From Bicyclus anynana (lineage: Eukaryota; Arthropoda; Insecta; Lepidoptera; Nymphalidae): a DNA stretch of 64,000 bases. The DNA lies in NCBI RefSeq assembly GCF_947172395.1, contig NC_069086.1:18365572-18429571 (forward strand). The letters are read 5' to 3'. Shown one piece after another: positions 49,501-59,462 of the stretch (positions are counted from its first letter, which is position 1; the number at the start of each line of letters is the position of its first letter). A program made the translations under genes and the position numbers. The notes beneath the pieces are model-generated. The model was not told where the DNA came from. It saw only the letters and a list, made by a program, of their open reading frames with translations, and ran no database searches.

Positions 49501-51130
49501 TGAGTGGATCAAATCTGCTATAACTACAATGTTGTTTTAATTAATTAGCATCTAAATGCTAAATAGCATTGAGGTAATATTTAACGGTCTCGGACACTCA
49601 ATCCGAAGGTCCTAACTTTGCGGTGGAGTTTGTCACTATCATAATATAACATTTGGAATAACATGGAGGGTATGAATTTTATGCTCCCCCCTCCAACGAA
49701 AGATGTGATTTATTGCGGTTAGTCTAGCTGCTTTAGTTAAGTTTAGTTAACTACTGAGGTATCTCTTACCTACCTAATTTATAATATGTCTTTATTATTA
49801 TATTAATTAAAGTCGGTTAAAAATAATTTTATTGCACTTTATTACATGAAAGTCCGCAAATTAATCTAAGTGCTTGTAATTAGTTACCTACGTGGCATTG
49901 TTTTTATCTCGGTTTTTGTCTAAGATGTCAAGACTAAGAGATTAACTAATAAGAGGAAATGACATATGAATATAAGTTTTACCGGTCTGCCAGAACCTTG
50001 AGAAGTGACAGGTACTACAGGGTACAGGGTTATAATAGATTTATATAAAAAAATCAAACATTAGCCTACACTACACGAAATATAAAATTATGCTCCTAGT
50101 ACACACACACACATGGGCTGTCTATTTCCTCACACTCATCATATACTTAGTATATAGTTATATAATTATGAATAGAGAAAGATCACAATCAGTGAAATAC
50201 GCATTAGCAAAAATGGATCAATATAAAAATAACAAAATTAGCTTATTTACTCTGTTGGCCAATGTAATGTCGTCTAAGATTCTAATGGAGTAATCTATTA
50301 AGAATACAAAATGTTTAGTCCTTAGATCCAATTTCGGACTTCTTCTTTTCAACTCAAGTTTGAAGACTTTTAGCCTCTATACTCGTAGTTTTTCGTTTAA
50401 AGAGTAGACGGAAAGATTTTCAATACAAGGTTCAGGATGTACAAATAAACTATTCGGTTTTTCCTTCCCATTGCAAGTTGCTTTCCATTCGTGGTGATAC
50501 CTCGTATTGATTTGAAGGCTATATTATAATAATAGCTGTCAGCGTGTGAACGCATCAATGTGTGTCGCATACGCTTGCGAGGCATTCACACTCTTGTGGC
50601 AAATAAAAGTACGCTATTTATGTGTGAAAAATGATTAACTGGACAGGTACATTCTAACATTTTTTTCCGGAAGTATTGATAGGTCAGGGAAAGAGAGAAT
50701 ACGTTTTTTTGCCATATCTTTTCCAATATTCCCATTTCTCTTGCCAACTAGTCGGGAAAGACTGTGTTAGGAGTGGGTACGACAATAGTCCAGCAGACGG
50801 GGATCGTATCGCCACCTCGATGGTGTTCCTTGTGATGGTTGGTGAGTTCGACCTTTACCGTTGAGCTCTTGAGACTTTGCTTCGCTTGAGGAGAAGCAAG
50901 GGAGATATGTAAGGATCGTAGCGAATAGAGGACGTAGCCTTTTTCCATCGTTTCCGTAGGGATAGGCCTGGAAATTATTCGTGATGTAATACTTGTTAGA
51001 AATTACTTACGATTGTGGTTTTTAGATGGCGCATGCAATTCGTTGAGGATGGCGCACAGCTCGGCTGAGCCCGTCCAGTAGTTGTTTCCCCAGTAGAACA
51101 TGGACGTGTAGCGCCCGCTAGCGTCCTCCA
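37504..51130 (-). CDS. NRF-6-like gene 2: NRF-domain / acyltransferase-3 membrane protein, 14 exons seen, 5' end missing
   Basis: Minus-strand exons: 51130-51011, 46677-46544, 45966-45794, 43272-43097, 42581-42495, 41949-41789, 41620-41520, 40878-40747, 40405-40240, 39956-39877, 39731-39506, 38976-38802, 38013-37871 and 37632-37504 (stop TGA); at least 667 codons. The NRF part includes EDASGRYTSMFYWG and LGLCLPRTCS. TM1 is AVSCIVAVLLVSATVYD; the acyltransferase-3 part has LRSLSMVWIIFGH, YRFARLTAPYLFML, KYWWRNLLYINTLFP, CMLWSWYLSDDTQF, PWTRLGPYLVG, AWVIIACSTGHGG and SRVTYCAYLVHP, all canonical. Phases match gene 1 throughout; exons 40405-40240 (166 nt) and 38013-37871 (143 nt) have exactly the gene 1 lengths. 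The signal-peptide exon was not found between 51131 and 64000 and may lie outside. No counterpart of gene 1 exon 3 was found. Likely role: lipid or small-molecule handling in a membrane; substrate unknown. Confidence 0.85.
38291..38400. repeat. Hairpin element with TCATGAyCATACTGCTsAAAC ends
   Basis: A 110-bp segment whose 20-bp ends are inverted repeats with two mismatches. Probably a small MITE, in intron 12 of gene 2. Confidence 0.6.
39241..39452 (+). repeat. Degenerate SINE-like repeat, copy 4
   Basis: CTAGCTGACACTGCGCGGTT, CACCCGCGTGGTTC, CAGTAGTTCCTGAGATTAGC and CTCTTCAGCTTTATAATATT: same head and tail as the 1360-1580 and 59278-59462 copies. In an intron of gene 2. Confidence 0.7.
40499..40527. 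repeat. Perfect 14-bp palindrome
   Basis: ATAATGTGTAATTT, one C, then its exact reverse complement. It lies in the intron between gene 2 exons 40878-40747 and 40405-40240, close to an RTE fragment (40545). Possible hairpin; role unknown. Confidence 0.7.
40545..40720 (+). repeat. RTE LINE 3'-end fragment
   Basis: GGAATGACAACCCAGCACTG, GAGAGCGCAGAGTTGATTGA, 'CTTGCAGGTGACCTCTGACA' and a (GAT)n end: the decayed RTE tail pattern again. Confidence 0.6.
41734..41786 (-). pseudogene. Partial duplicate of gene 2 exon 41949-41789, in the next intron
   Basis: About 53 bp (CACCGACTGGTCGAAGAT.TG, CAG.ATGTTCGCCTTCATCG, AGAAC) repeat 41876-41928 of the neighbouring exon with about three mismatches. The copy begins within 5 bp of the splice donor on its intron side, so an unspliced transcript would repeat the SMKANILQIFDQSV coding segment out of context. 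It lacks splice sites of its own. Confidence 0.8.
42165..42302. mobile_element. MITE with GATGGGTACGGTGACAGTT inverted ends
   Basis: ATGGGTACGGTGACAGTT on the left is mirrored by AACTGTCACCGTACCAT on the right; weaker pairing extends outward (AGTGCTTTT / AAACACTTT). The interior has GAAAGTTTGCCGCGATT as in 12640-12805. In an intron of gene 2. Confidence 0.75.
43330..43700 (+). mobile_element. Decayed RTE LINE C-terminal fragment
   Basis: Plus-strand translation gives LKWKWAGHIQRTTDGRKWLP and, after frameshifts, SRRPLKRGSNDI- and WQHTQRQSTVA-like pieces. These parallel the GRWTGHMLRDTTGKW.. and RRNRGKQFIRWEDDL regions of the intact LINE. Dead copy in the intron 5' of gene 2 exon 43272-43097. 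Confidence 0.75.
44942..45001. repeat. Near-perfect 28-bp stem hairpin
   Basis: AAAAGTAGTTGGGTTTTTcG.. pairs with ..AAAAACCCAACTACTTTT around a 3-nt CCT loop, with one unpaired C. In an intron of gene 2. It could be a recent fold-back duplication or a small structured RNA; no flanking evidence favours either. Confidence 0.75.
45285..45780 (+). repeat. Two adjacent lepidopteran SINE-like repeats
   Basis: 45285-45400: ACCGACTTCAAAAAGGAGGA, GGTTCTCAATTCGGCCGG, then 'ACCGATTACTCAAAAACGCC'. About 45540-45780: CAAGTTAGCCCTTGACTACA, ATCTCACCTGATGGTAAGTG, 'GATGCAGTCTAAGATGGAAG', CGGGCTAACTTGTTAGGAGG and 'CTAGCCACGGCCGAAGCCTC'. Both patterns are familiar high-copy lepidopteran repeats; family names are not assigned. 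They lie just 5' of gene 2 exon 45966-45794 in plus-strand coordinates (3' of it in transcript order). Confidence 0.7.
46145..46507 (-). pseudogene. Dead duplicate of gene 2 exon 46677-46544, split by a MITE
   Basis: 46145-46210 plus 46412-46507 align with the functional exon and both its flanks (46519-46687). The acceptor-side GCAGCGGCGGGCCGC and donor-side CATGTACTCACG are recognisable. A CAG-to-TAG change gives an in-frame stop (..RWCR*DV versus ..EWRQDV), and 6 bp (two Pro codons) are missing. A MITE at 46211-46411 interrupts it. It sits directly downstream of the functional exon in transcript order. Confidence 0.88.
46211..46411. mobile_element. MITE inserted in the duplicated exon
   Basis: About 200 bp with inverted ends (GGCGGATTTACATTTGTCTG..ACGTG and CACGTCAGACAAATATAAAT..CCGGC) and a second inner inverted pair (GATGCGTCAGAACAGAATCG / CGATTCTGTTCTGATGCGTC, and CATACATTTTGTAT / ATACAAAATGTATG). 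It can fold into one long hairpin. The exact target duplication is not resolved. Confidence 0.85.
48279..48460. mobile_element. Hairpin MITE family M2, copy 3
   Basis: CTGTAGCCACGTGGCACGTC, GATTCTTTTTCTAC, 'TCATTTGCTATCGACAGGTC', TAGTTTTCGAAGC and AGAGAATCGACGTGCTACAG: same order and inverted symmetry as 33192-33390. In the 4.3-kb intron between the first two recognised exons of gene 2. Confidence 0.75.
48890..49073 (+). repeat. LINE/SINE 3' tail ending in (TTTGA)n
   Basis: TTCTTCTCAGCAGAACCTGC, CTTCCGAACCGGTGGTAGAA, AAAAGTGCTTGTAAACTGAG, CCTACTTGAAATAAATGATT and a TTTGATTTGATTTGATT tail. A shorter relative is at 56015-56060 (CTTGTAATTTAAGCCTACTT). Typical of a lepidopteran retroposon 3' end. 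Confidence 0.65.
49130..49290 (+). repeat. tRNA-like SINE fragment (family S2)
   Basis: B-box-like AGGTTCGAGTCCTGGGTCAA is followed by AATATTGAGATTTCTTCCCA and a 'GTTACACTACCGTGC' body. A related head lies at about 24120-24185 (CCTGGGTTCGGGTCCTGGGT). Confidence 0.55.
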
Positions 51131-51273
51131 CTGAAACAACAACACCAATTATTGAGCAACAATAACAACAATCATTGAGAAATAACAACAATTTGTACAG
51201 TTTTTGTAGAATGCATATGTTACAAGCACCGCCTATGCTGATTGGAAAGAAAATCAAAAACAAAATTTTCATA

Positions 51274-51430
51274 ACCAGCGACGGACTTCGTCTGCGTCAA
51301 ATTAATTTTTTCACAAATCCCGTGTAAACTATAGATTTTTTTCAGGGTAAAAAATAGCCTATCCTATAACTTTCAGTAAACGTTCTGGTTATGTCATTCC
51401 AGAGATTACCCAGTGTTTTGTTTCTGCAAG
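51274..51430 (+). repeat. Degenerate SINE-like repeat, copy 5
   Basis: GCGACGGACTTCGTCTGCGT, a TTTTTTCACAAATCCCGTGT core and ATGTCATTCCAGAGATTACC match the 1360-1580 family. Confidence 0.6.
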
Positions 51431-52033
51431 CGCAAATCAATTCAGTCCTTATCTGAATTGATTTCTGGACTACAACTGCAAGACTATGATAAATGTAAAA
51501 TTACTTAAGAACATAATATTATTTGCTGCAAAATATACAATTATATCTTACATACTTAAATCGTAACCACAGAGATCATCTTATAGATCGTCGTAAAAAT
51601 GTAAAATAACAACAAATTGTCATTGATAAAAATTATCTAACTAAAGTTCCAAAACCTCATTAAAAATAATAAGCATGACTCTTGCTCGTTAGTGTAAAAT
51701 TCGGAATTAATCCGAACCAAGTCCTTACCTTGGCAACGCACTTTAACTTTGTAAATACCTAAAGTTTAATGAACCAACAAGTACTGTTAAATTCTACCGC
51801 AGTGAAGTATTAAATAAGTAATATAAATCTACAAAAACAATTATTAATGCACATATGAATAATTATTCAATTTGTTCCAAAATTATCTTATTCTGGTTAT
51901 TTGATAAAAATCCTCATCCAAACAAATGCTTTTTTTTAGTGGTATTGCAACGAATATTTGTTAAAATTATATAAATCATACTTTACAAACAAAACATTAA
52001 GACAAAAAAATGTCAAAATCGGTATGGCGGAGA

Positions 52034-52173
52034 CAGTGGCGTGCACTTCATACATGCATTAAAGATCTGCATACCCTAATTTTTGTTAATACTTATTATA
52101 CGCAGATTTTCCCACTTTGGTTAATTTTTCTTACTAGTGCATACCCTGATCGACAACCTTATGCACGCCACTG
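52034..52173. mobile_element. hAT-like MITE with 8-bp target duplication
   Basis: 140 bp with CAGTGGCGTGCA...TGCACGCCACTG ends. The 8 bp before (GGCGGAGA) and after (GGCGGAGT) match at 7 of 8 positions, as expected for a hAT target duplication. The inner parts carry a second inverted similarity (GATCTGCATACCCT / GCATACCCTGATCGA is partly direct). No transposase. Confidence 0.88.
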
Positions 52174-52800
52174 GGCGGAGTTCTATAGTAACAAAAATAC
52201 ACGTTGAATTGATGACATCCTCATTTTTAGACGATAAAAACACTAATATTGTTTTAATTACTGTATTTTTAGTGTACCTATATTCTAAAAATATTCGGTG
52301 AAATTGGATAAACTATCCCTTGAACTTTGTACAGCCGCAGAGGTCAATGGCCATGAAGCATTGTGTTCCTTCCGCGGTGGAGCAGGAAGTGGAGTCGGCT
52401 TTCTGATGACTTGGAAATTGCTTCCTCTCGTAATGACTGGCATCATTCACGCCGCCTTAGTGACAGCTCGTAAGCTAAGAGACAGCGGATGATTTCGTGT
52501 GTTACTCGTACACGAAAGTTTTTATTATATTGGGAAGGTATATCCCTGTGACTTAGAGCGCACGTTAAGCCATCGGTTATCTTGTGCGCCTTATAATATT
52601 CGTTAAATAAACAAATTACATTTCTAAGCTGTATATCCTCTCCCCCTTCCCCTCCGTCTTTATGTAGGTATATTTTAGTGGGCTGTTTAAATGAGTTTTT
52701 ACAAGCTTTTAAGTTTTGCACGTATTTAGCTTACATGATAGTGTAGGAGCTGTAATTTTTAATTTTTTTTTAGGAATTTATTCCTATTTTTCAATTATGC

Positions 52801-52896
52801 ACATCACAACTAACAGCTTTTAATTGTTTTGATGAAACATTTAAAAGCTGTTATAATTGTTTTAATGAAACACTTAAAAACTGTTAGTTGTGATGT
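52801..52896. repeat. Nested palindrome with internal direct repeat
   Basis: The outer arms ACATCACAACTAACAG and CTGTTAGTTGTGATGT pair perfectly over 16 bp. Inside, TAATTGTTTTGATGAAACAT and TAATTGTTTTAATGAAACAC are direct copies, and TTTAAAAGCTGTTA pairs with the left TAACAGCTTTTAA. So two alternative hairpins are possible. Confidence 0.8.
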
Positions 52897-53612
52897 AACA
52901 CCATTTCGGGGGGAAGAAAAAGATACTAAAAAGGACGTAGGACATTAATTCTTTCTGAAAAACAAATTTGAATTTATTTGCCCTTTTATATTATTATGGC
53001 CAATGACCAGGAGTGGACACGACAACCTCATGACCTTACGTTGTTCAGTCGGACCCTATTGAGGGTTATTAAAAATTAATTAACTTTTAGATGTGGACGG
53101 TGCTGCAAATTGTACTTTAATCATTGAACTAATAAATAAAAGCCATACATGTAATTATTTCGAGTCTATTTGGAAAGGGTCTTAAATGCTGATCCAAGGA
53201 AAGGTCGCGAGGTGTATGACTCCAGCGCTTGAGAGGTCACGTTCAAGAGGTATTCACCGACAGATTATCGTTAAACATGTTTTGCACTCCATACCATGTC
53301 CATGTGTCGTGTATCTACTTCCTTTTATGAATGAATCAATGTTTATAGTCGTCGAACTTCGAACGTTCGCGAATAGTTTTCGAAGTTTATCGATATCCGG
53401 ACAAGACATGGATATATACTCGAGTCAATACGTGTGACGTATTGACGTGATTTTGGACAACTAGGTAGTTCGATAACTTTCTTGCTCTAATCATTACGTG
53501 TGACGTATTATAGTACCTATTGTTGAGTTTGAAAACTTTCTTACTCTAAAGTTGTTGATATCTGGAGCCTCAATATTTTTAATTTTTTAATTAATTTAAC
53601 ATGATAGCCTAG

Positions 53613-53927
53613 TGGAGCCGAAATAGCCCAGTGGATATGGCCTCTACCTCCGATTCTGGCGGATTCAAATCCGGTCCGGGGCATGCACCTCCAACTTTTC
53701 TTAACTTTAGTTTTGTGCATTTTAAGAAATTAAATATCACGTGTCTCAAACGGTAAAGGAAACACATCTTGAGGAAACCTGCATAGTATTTTCTTAATTC
53801 TATGCGTGCGTGAAGTCTGTTAATCCGCATTGGGCCAGCGTGGTGGACTATTGGCCTAACTCCTCTCATTCTGAGAGGAGACTTGAGCTCAGCTGTGAGC
53901 TGAATATGGCTTGATATTGATGATTTA
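53613..53927 (+). repeat. tRNA-derived SINE (family S1), near full length, head first
   Basis: Starts GGAGCCGAAATAGCCCAGTG (A-box region), then GGCGGATTCAAATCCGGTCC (B-box region) and GGGGCATGCACCTCCAACTT. The body contains TTTAAGAAATTAAATATCAC and 'CTCTCATTCTGAGAGG', and it ends in GAATATGGCTTGATATTGAT. This orientation shows the tRNA-like head most clearly. Confidence 0.85.
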
Positions 53928-55115
53928 TTTATTTGGACCACCAACAAATAGATAGGTAGATAGATATACTTTATTTGTATACCACAATGACCAAAACAAG
54001 AGAAATAAAAAGATATTAAGTAAAGATCAGCATACAAAAGGCGGCCTTATCGCTTAAAATCAAGTATAGAATGAAATTGTCTTAAAAACTAGGTTAGCGC
54101 AACTAGATTAGCTTAGAATAGCTGAACGGATTTGGATGAGATGATGAGATGAGAGTCTTAAATGGATTATAATCCGGATTATTTACTTTATAACACGATA
54201 TGCGGGTGAAACCAGGGAAGCACATATAGTAAAATATTAATGAATTTTAAATTCATATAAAAACTTAAACATTTTTGTAAATTGTTGCGGCAAGATTAAT
54301 AAGGTAATTATAACTCTGATTAGGTTTTAATAATTTTCAAATAAATCATTTGATTAAAGAAATTTTATTTTTGATCGTAGATTTGAAATTATATTCTAAC
54401 CAAATCAGGAAGTTTAATAAATTCTTGTCGTCTTGCAGGTACGTACATACGAGTAGGTATATTTACTTCCAATATTTAAAGTTCCAACCGGTATTAAAAT
54501 AACGAGAAATAATTAACAAAAAACTAAAAGTGTATTTGACATGTCGCTATTAAATATTTTATGATAATTTTTAACTACATGGTAATACGGATAACACTGA
54601 GAATTCTTTGGATTTATATCTAGATATATCTACTTTATATATTGTTAATAATGTTTTCTTTTCCTGTTGTAAAGTACCAATGAGCTACTCACTATAATTA
54701 CAATCTAGCCTTCGTATGTGGCTAATTAGTGATCAGTAAGTTAACGTTAATCTAAACTTTTAACTTTTACAGTGAAATTCAAATTTATTTTAGAAGTCCT
54801 TTTAGACATTAAATATAATTTGTAGTAACTCTATAATTGGTTTACCACGAAGAAATGAGCGTTGGTAATCATAACTTCCAAAGAAATGCTATTTCATAGC
54901 TAATAATTTAATTTTTTATTTTTCTTCTTTCTTAATTCTTAGAAATCTGTGCTATAAAAGTTTTCTTATATAAAATTGCAATCGTAGTGTGTACAAGTTT
55001 GTACTCGTATGTTTGGGTAATAATTTATTTATGTCGTTTTAAAATAGTTTTTATAGTGGTATTCACGGTATAGGTCACGGTTTATAGCCTGCTGGCTAAA
55101 AAACAATCAAACAAT

Positions 55116-55400
55116 AATTTTCAGTCAAAGATTTTATACTATTAGATTTAGTCAAATCTGAGGCGAGCAAAAGTGGCTAATTATCTTAAATTCATTTAGT
55201 CGCATAGTAAACAAAGAAAGTTATTTAAACATATAATATCGTCTACAATGTCGAGCAGTGTGTTCAGGAAATATATAATGTAAGTAAACACAAAATTATG
55301 CGTGTGTGCACTCAATCAAGAAGCTAAATTCGGATCACTTTTTGCGGCGATCTTGCAGGCCCGTAACATATCCATAGTATTAAATATCGTTGTTTCCAGT
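55116..55400 (-). other. Conserved non-coding block 2 (inverted partner at 34800-35125)
   Basis: Its reverse complement aligns with block 1 over the whole length, best at 55150-55290. It lies about 4 kb upstream of the first recognised exon of gene 2, in the same sense as that gene. On the minus strand a TATA-like ACTATAAAAAC lies at about 55051-55062, some 60 bp downstream of the block. A regulatory or promoter role for gene 2 is possible but not shown. Confidence 0.75.
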
Positions 55401-55767
55401 GTAGCGTCGCCTCGTAACTAGGAGATTAAAGTTGTACAACTTCGAAGTTACCATTTCCGCTATAGTTTGTAACTCTTTCGTCAATTTACATCAATGGTAT
55501 AGAAATTAAGGCCTATCTTGTCGTTCATTAATAAAAATAACGATTCTTCGTTAACTTTTAGGAGAATTGGCCAATTTCCATGCATAAAATTATATTTTAT
55601 TACTCAAAGAAAGATGTTGACAGATTAAATATACGAGTAAAAAATATTCCAACAAATATGTGCTTACACATCTTGATGTCAGTCAAACAACGTCAAGGTG
55701 ATTATCGAAATTCTTTGAAGGGACAAATATTGTGATATGTGGTGGGTGGTTTCGGTCTTAGTATGTG

Positions 55768-55880
55768 TGGCAAGCAAGTGCAAGTGCAAGTGGCACGTCG
55801 AATCTCTTTCTACGATCGCTGACGCTTCGAAAACTAGAAAAAATGGGAATGACATTCGCCACTTGGCTACAGGGGCTACC
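55768..55880. mobile_element. Hairpin MITE family M2, truncated copy
   Basis: AGTGGCACGTCGAATCTCTT, TCTACGATCGCTGACGCTTC, GAAAACTAGAAAAAATGGGA and CCACTTGGCTACAGGGGC: the left arm plus a short right end of the family. Confidence 0.75.
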
Positions 55881-56089
55881 TTTAGGATTTTAACGACTAC
55901 TTACACTCGTTGATACGTAAATATCACTTTTCCGTTAGAGTTAGCGAATAGGTCACGAGACAAGATCTGAAGCTGTTATTTTACTTCACCTACTCGTGTT
56001 TATGTCGTTCTAAAATTGCTTGTAATTTAAGCCTACTTGAAATAAATTAAATTGATAAAAAAAGACTTTTGACTTAATTATTATACTAA

Positions 56090-56260
56090 CGGACGCCTGA
56101 GTCTTCATCCACGTGATTTTTTCGTCATAAAAAGTAGCATATGTGTTGTTAAAGAACCTTCTCTAACTTTCAGTGAAAGTTATATTCAAATCGATTCAGC
56201 CATTCCAGAGATTAGCCCGGACACAGAAAGACAGACAGACAAAATTTTTAAAAAGGCTTG
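56090..56260 (+). repeat. Degenerate SINE-like repeat, copy 6
   Basis: ACGGACGCCTGAGTCTTCAT, GTCATAAAAAGTAGC, TCGATTCAGCCATTCCAGAG and 'GACAGACAGACAAAATTTTT' follow the family pattern. Confidence 0.6.
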
Positions 56261-57056
56261 ATCAGGTTTTAGTGTCGTTTAAATAGCTATCTATATGTAC
56301 TTGAAAATACACAGTTATTTTGAAATCACAGACAGACACTTAAATTTTATTTATATGTATTGATTAATGTATTAATTATTTATTAATACATTACCATATA
56401 ATTAATAAACTACACTACGCAATAGGTATTAGATGAAATCAAACGGGAACTAAATGTTTTCAGGTCAAAGGTCCTATTTATAATCGTTACAATAAATTGT
56501 TGCTATTTATTGACAGTAAAAATATAACAAGATTCCCCTGTGAGACTGTTTGACAAGAGATAACTTATTATGTTTGACTCCAGATTACTATGTTTGACCA
56601 CAAACTATTTGTTATGTGTGACATTAGCATAGTTAGAAATTTTATAAACATTAACATTATTCCTTTCCGTGTATACTTTTACCTACTACTCGTACGTCAA
56701 AATTGAAAGACCAATGTGTAATAGACAATCATATCATATTTTTAAATGAAGTCGGTTAATAATAGATGCTTCGTGGGTATAGATTAAACTAAGCTTTAGT
56801 TTCTTAAAGAAAGTTTCTTTCTTCAAATAGAGTTTTTGTATAGAGTTCGTCCCGGGAAATATTACAGTCAAGTTTATTTCTGCCGCCATGTATGTCCCTG
56901 TATCAAAGGCATGATTGCAAGTGTAATTACAGGCACATATGGTTGATAAGCTATACCTCAGGTTGATTGTACAGTGTATACAAGGCGGCACTTTGTCGGA
57001 CGTTTTCCTAGAATGCCCTGCCGAATACTACTGTTTACAGGCCTATTTTCCATTTT

Positions 57057-57171
57057 CAGCGAATATTCTCAACACAATTCAAAATTCGTAGGAAAAAACG
57101 ATATCATTTCGTAGGAAAAAAGATGGCGAAGCGAAGTTGCTTATTTTATTTTGTTAAGAATATTCGCTGTG
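57057..57171. mobile_element. Small MITE with CAGCGAATATTCT inverted ends
   Basis: CAGCGAATATTCTcAACA on the left is mirrored by TGTTaAGAATATTCGCTG on the right. Inside, a 13-bp stretch (TTCGTAGGAAAAA) is directly repeated. Confidence 0.7.
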
Positions 57172-57635
57172 TCTTCACTAAACATGCCAATATTTCCTTA
57201 CTCTAACTAAGTGAAAAGTCTAAATTGGAATCAGCACGACAATAGTCAGCTGTTTTTGAGGTTCAAATCTAAAACCTCACGCTTGATCGCTGAGCTATGG
57301 CATGTATAAAAATGGTTACGATATTAAAACTTGAAGCAATTACTTTGGTTTTGTCTATTTATTACCTACCTATTGACACAGCCCAGTTTCGTGTTTCGTA
57401 TTTTTGTGCCGTGCGACCTTTGCCGGTCGTTTTAGTTAAGTCAACATAGAATTAAAGCGAGATTGCGCGATTTATCTTAAGTATATTATTATTCTATATC
57501 AATGTTTGCACATACACTGAGGGCCGAGGACGATGTCTTCATTTCTTTGTACAAGATAATTATATTGTAATGATTCAGTACATACTAGTACATCATTAAT
57601 TTAAGTATTATTCATAATATGGAGAAGTGTGCCGT

Positions 57636-57832
57636 TGGTCTAGTGGTGCACTACATTGCCTATGTGGTTGCGGATCACGAGGTCCAGGGTTCGAGTTTTT
57701 CCTTCACCGTTTGAGACACGTGATATTAATAATTTCTTAAAATGCACCTAACTGAAAAGTTGGAGGTGAATGCCGGACCGGATTCGAACCCACACTCTAC
57801 GGAATCGGAGGTAGAGGTCACTGGACTATCAC
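57636..57832. repeat. Chimeric SINE: tRNA-like S2 head joined to an inverted S1 piece
   Basis: 57636-57700 (plus) has GTTGGTCTAGTGGTGCACTA (A box) and CCAGGGTTCGAG (B box). It is joined directly to 57700-57832, an S1 copy in the opposite orientation (CACCGTTTGAGACACGTGAT to GGAGGTAGAGGTCACTGG). Confidence 0.7.
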
Positions 57833-58399
57833 TTGATCTTTAAATAGGTAATCAAAAATAATCACTAAGCCCGCCAACACGCATTGAAGTGGCGTGGTAG
57901 TTCTAAACTCCATATCCTCCTTCCTCCTCCATAAGGAAGGTGCCCTGCTCCTGTAGTTAAGACGTTTAAATAGGCTGATAAACACGGAGCCCTAGTTACG
58001 AGCTTGTTCATGGGTTCGAAACACACTCTGAAAATATCACATGAGTTTTAGTAGTATGCATTTTAGTAACATTATGAATACCGCTCACGATAGTTTAAAT
58101 ACCAAGATGACTTCTTCTTATGGAGTTATAAAAACCGTTAACCAGTGATAGTATGGCATTTAACAAATCCTTGGAACATAACCGGGTTAGCTCTCTCGGT
58201 TGGGAAAGATGCTCTAGGACGTTAGGTTTCCTCACCCGCGGCGCTGCGGCATAGCAATCGCGCATTAGGATGCGCGCGGCGGCTCTTGGCTAACGTCGCT
58301 TATTTTTAGACAACGCAATGGACACTATATTGATTACATATGCAAGTTAAAGGGCGCAAGGTCGATAGGATGTCCTTCGGATACATAGAACCTAACTAC

Positions 58400-58553
58400 T
58401 ATAGCTTGGCAACTTCATTCGTAACACTCTCGATAGTACGTGCAGTCTAGGGGGCGTGTAGCGATGAAAGTAAACCCACGACAGATGCACCTCACTACCC
58501 TGCGCGCACGATTTCACACCCGCGCAGTCATCAACGAACTAACCAGACTGTAG
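58400..58553. mobile_element. MITE family M1, copy 4
   Basis: TATAGCTTGGCAACTTCATT..AACACTC at the left; the right end TCATCAACGAACTAACCAGA..CTGTA is a decayed inverse. The interior shares CACGATTTCACACC.CGCAGT with the 17658 copy. Confidence 0.7.
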
Positions 58554-59277
58554 AGACGAATATCTTAGCATTCCGTGAATTCACCGGGAGCCTTGTCCAT
58601 CGTGTGGCAGAGAGAATAACTCTAAACAAAGCCGATGACCTGTGTCCCGGGTGTAGGTTTAATGCGTCCCCTTTGGCTATATCCCCTTCTCTGCTCTTGT
58701 TGGTCTCCCTAATTTTACTATAAATTAATTACAAAATAATCTTACAATACCTACATTGGTATATACAAAATGCGAAGGTTAGTGTGTTTATTTGTTACGC
58801 TTTTACGCCTGAACTAAAGCTAATACAACCATTACTATCAACGAGCAACAAAGGCTATATCTTATAGTATCCCCGGATTTCCCGGCACGACAAAAATGCG
58901 AACGGGTAGTCTGCTAGTTAAAATAAAAAATACAAATGCTAATGATTGAAGCATTAAAATATCTTGATTTTACATTTATGTTTTTCTTAGTAAATTAATC
59001 AATTATTTTTTTAATAACAATTATCATTTGGCAACAAATCGTGCCGGCGTCATGTATACGACTACAATAATAGTGTTGTAACAGATTATGATCGTTATTA
59101 TGACTCGCACGTCCCATCACTATCGCTGATGAAACACCCGCTAGTGACGTAGACTGTTAAACATAGCATTGCCGCCGTCTGTCTGTATTAACGTGGTAAA
59201 CTCAATACTACTGAACATATTTTCATAATGGTTTAATAATTCATATGTGGAATGTGAAGCTTCTCTTTTTATAAGAA

Positions 59278-59462
59278 ACTAGCTGACGCCGCGCGGTTCT
59301 TGTTCCCGTAGGAATACGGGGATAAAATATATCTTATAGCCTTCCACGATAAATGGTCTAGCTAACACTGAAAGAAATTTTCAAATCGGACCAGTAGTTC
59401 TTGAGATTAGCGCGTTCAAATAAACAAAACAAACTCTTCAGCTTTATAATATTAGTATACAT
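59278..59462 (+). repeat. Degenerate SINE-like repeat, copy 7
   Basis: CTAGCTGACGCCGCGCGGTT, TAGGAATACGGGGATAAAAT, CAGTAGTTCTTGAGATTAGC and CTCTTCAGCTTTATAATATT match the 39241-39452 copy closely. Confidence 0.75.

Noticed and set aside
53609..54037. 142-codon minus-strand ORF
   Set aside because: Lies over a tRNA-derived SINE and its flank; no protein similarity recognised.
57636..57700. Possible second tRNA gene (A and B boxes present)
   Set aside because: No acceptor stem pairing and no valid anticodon arm; it is a SINE head.
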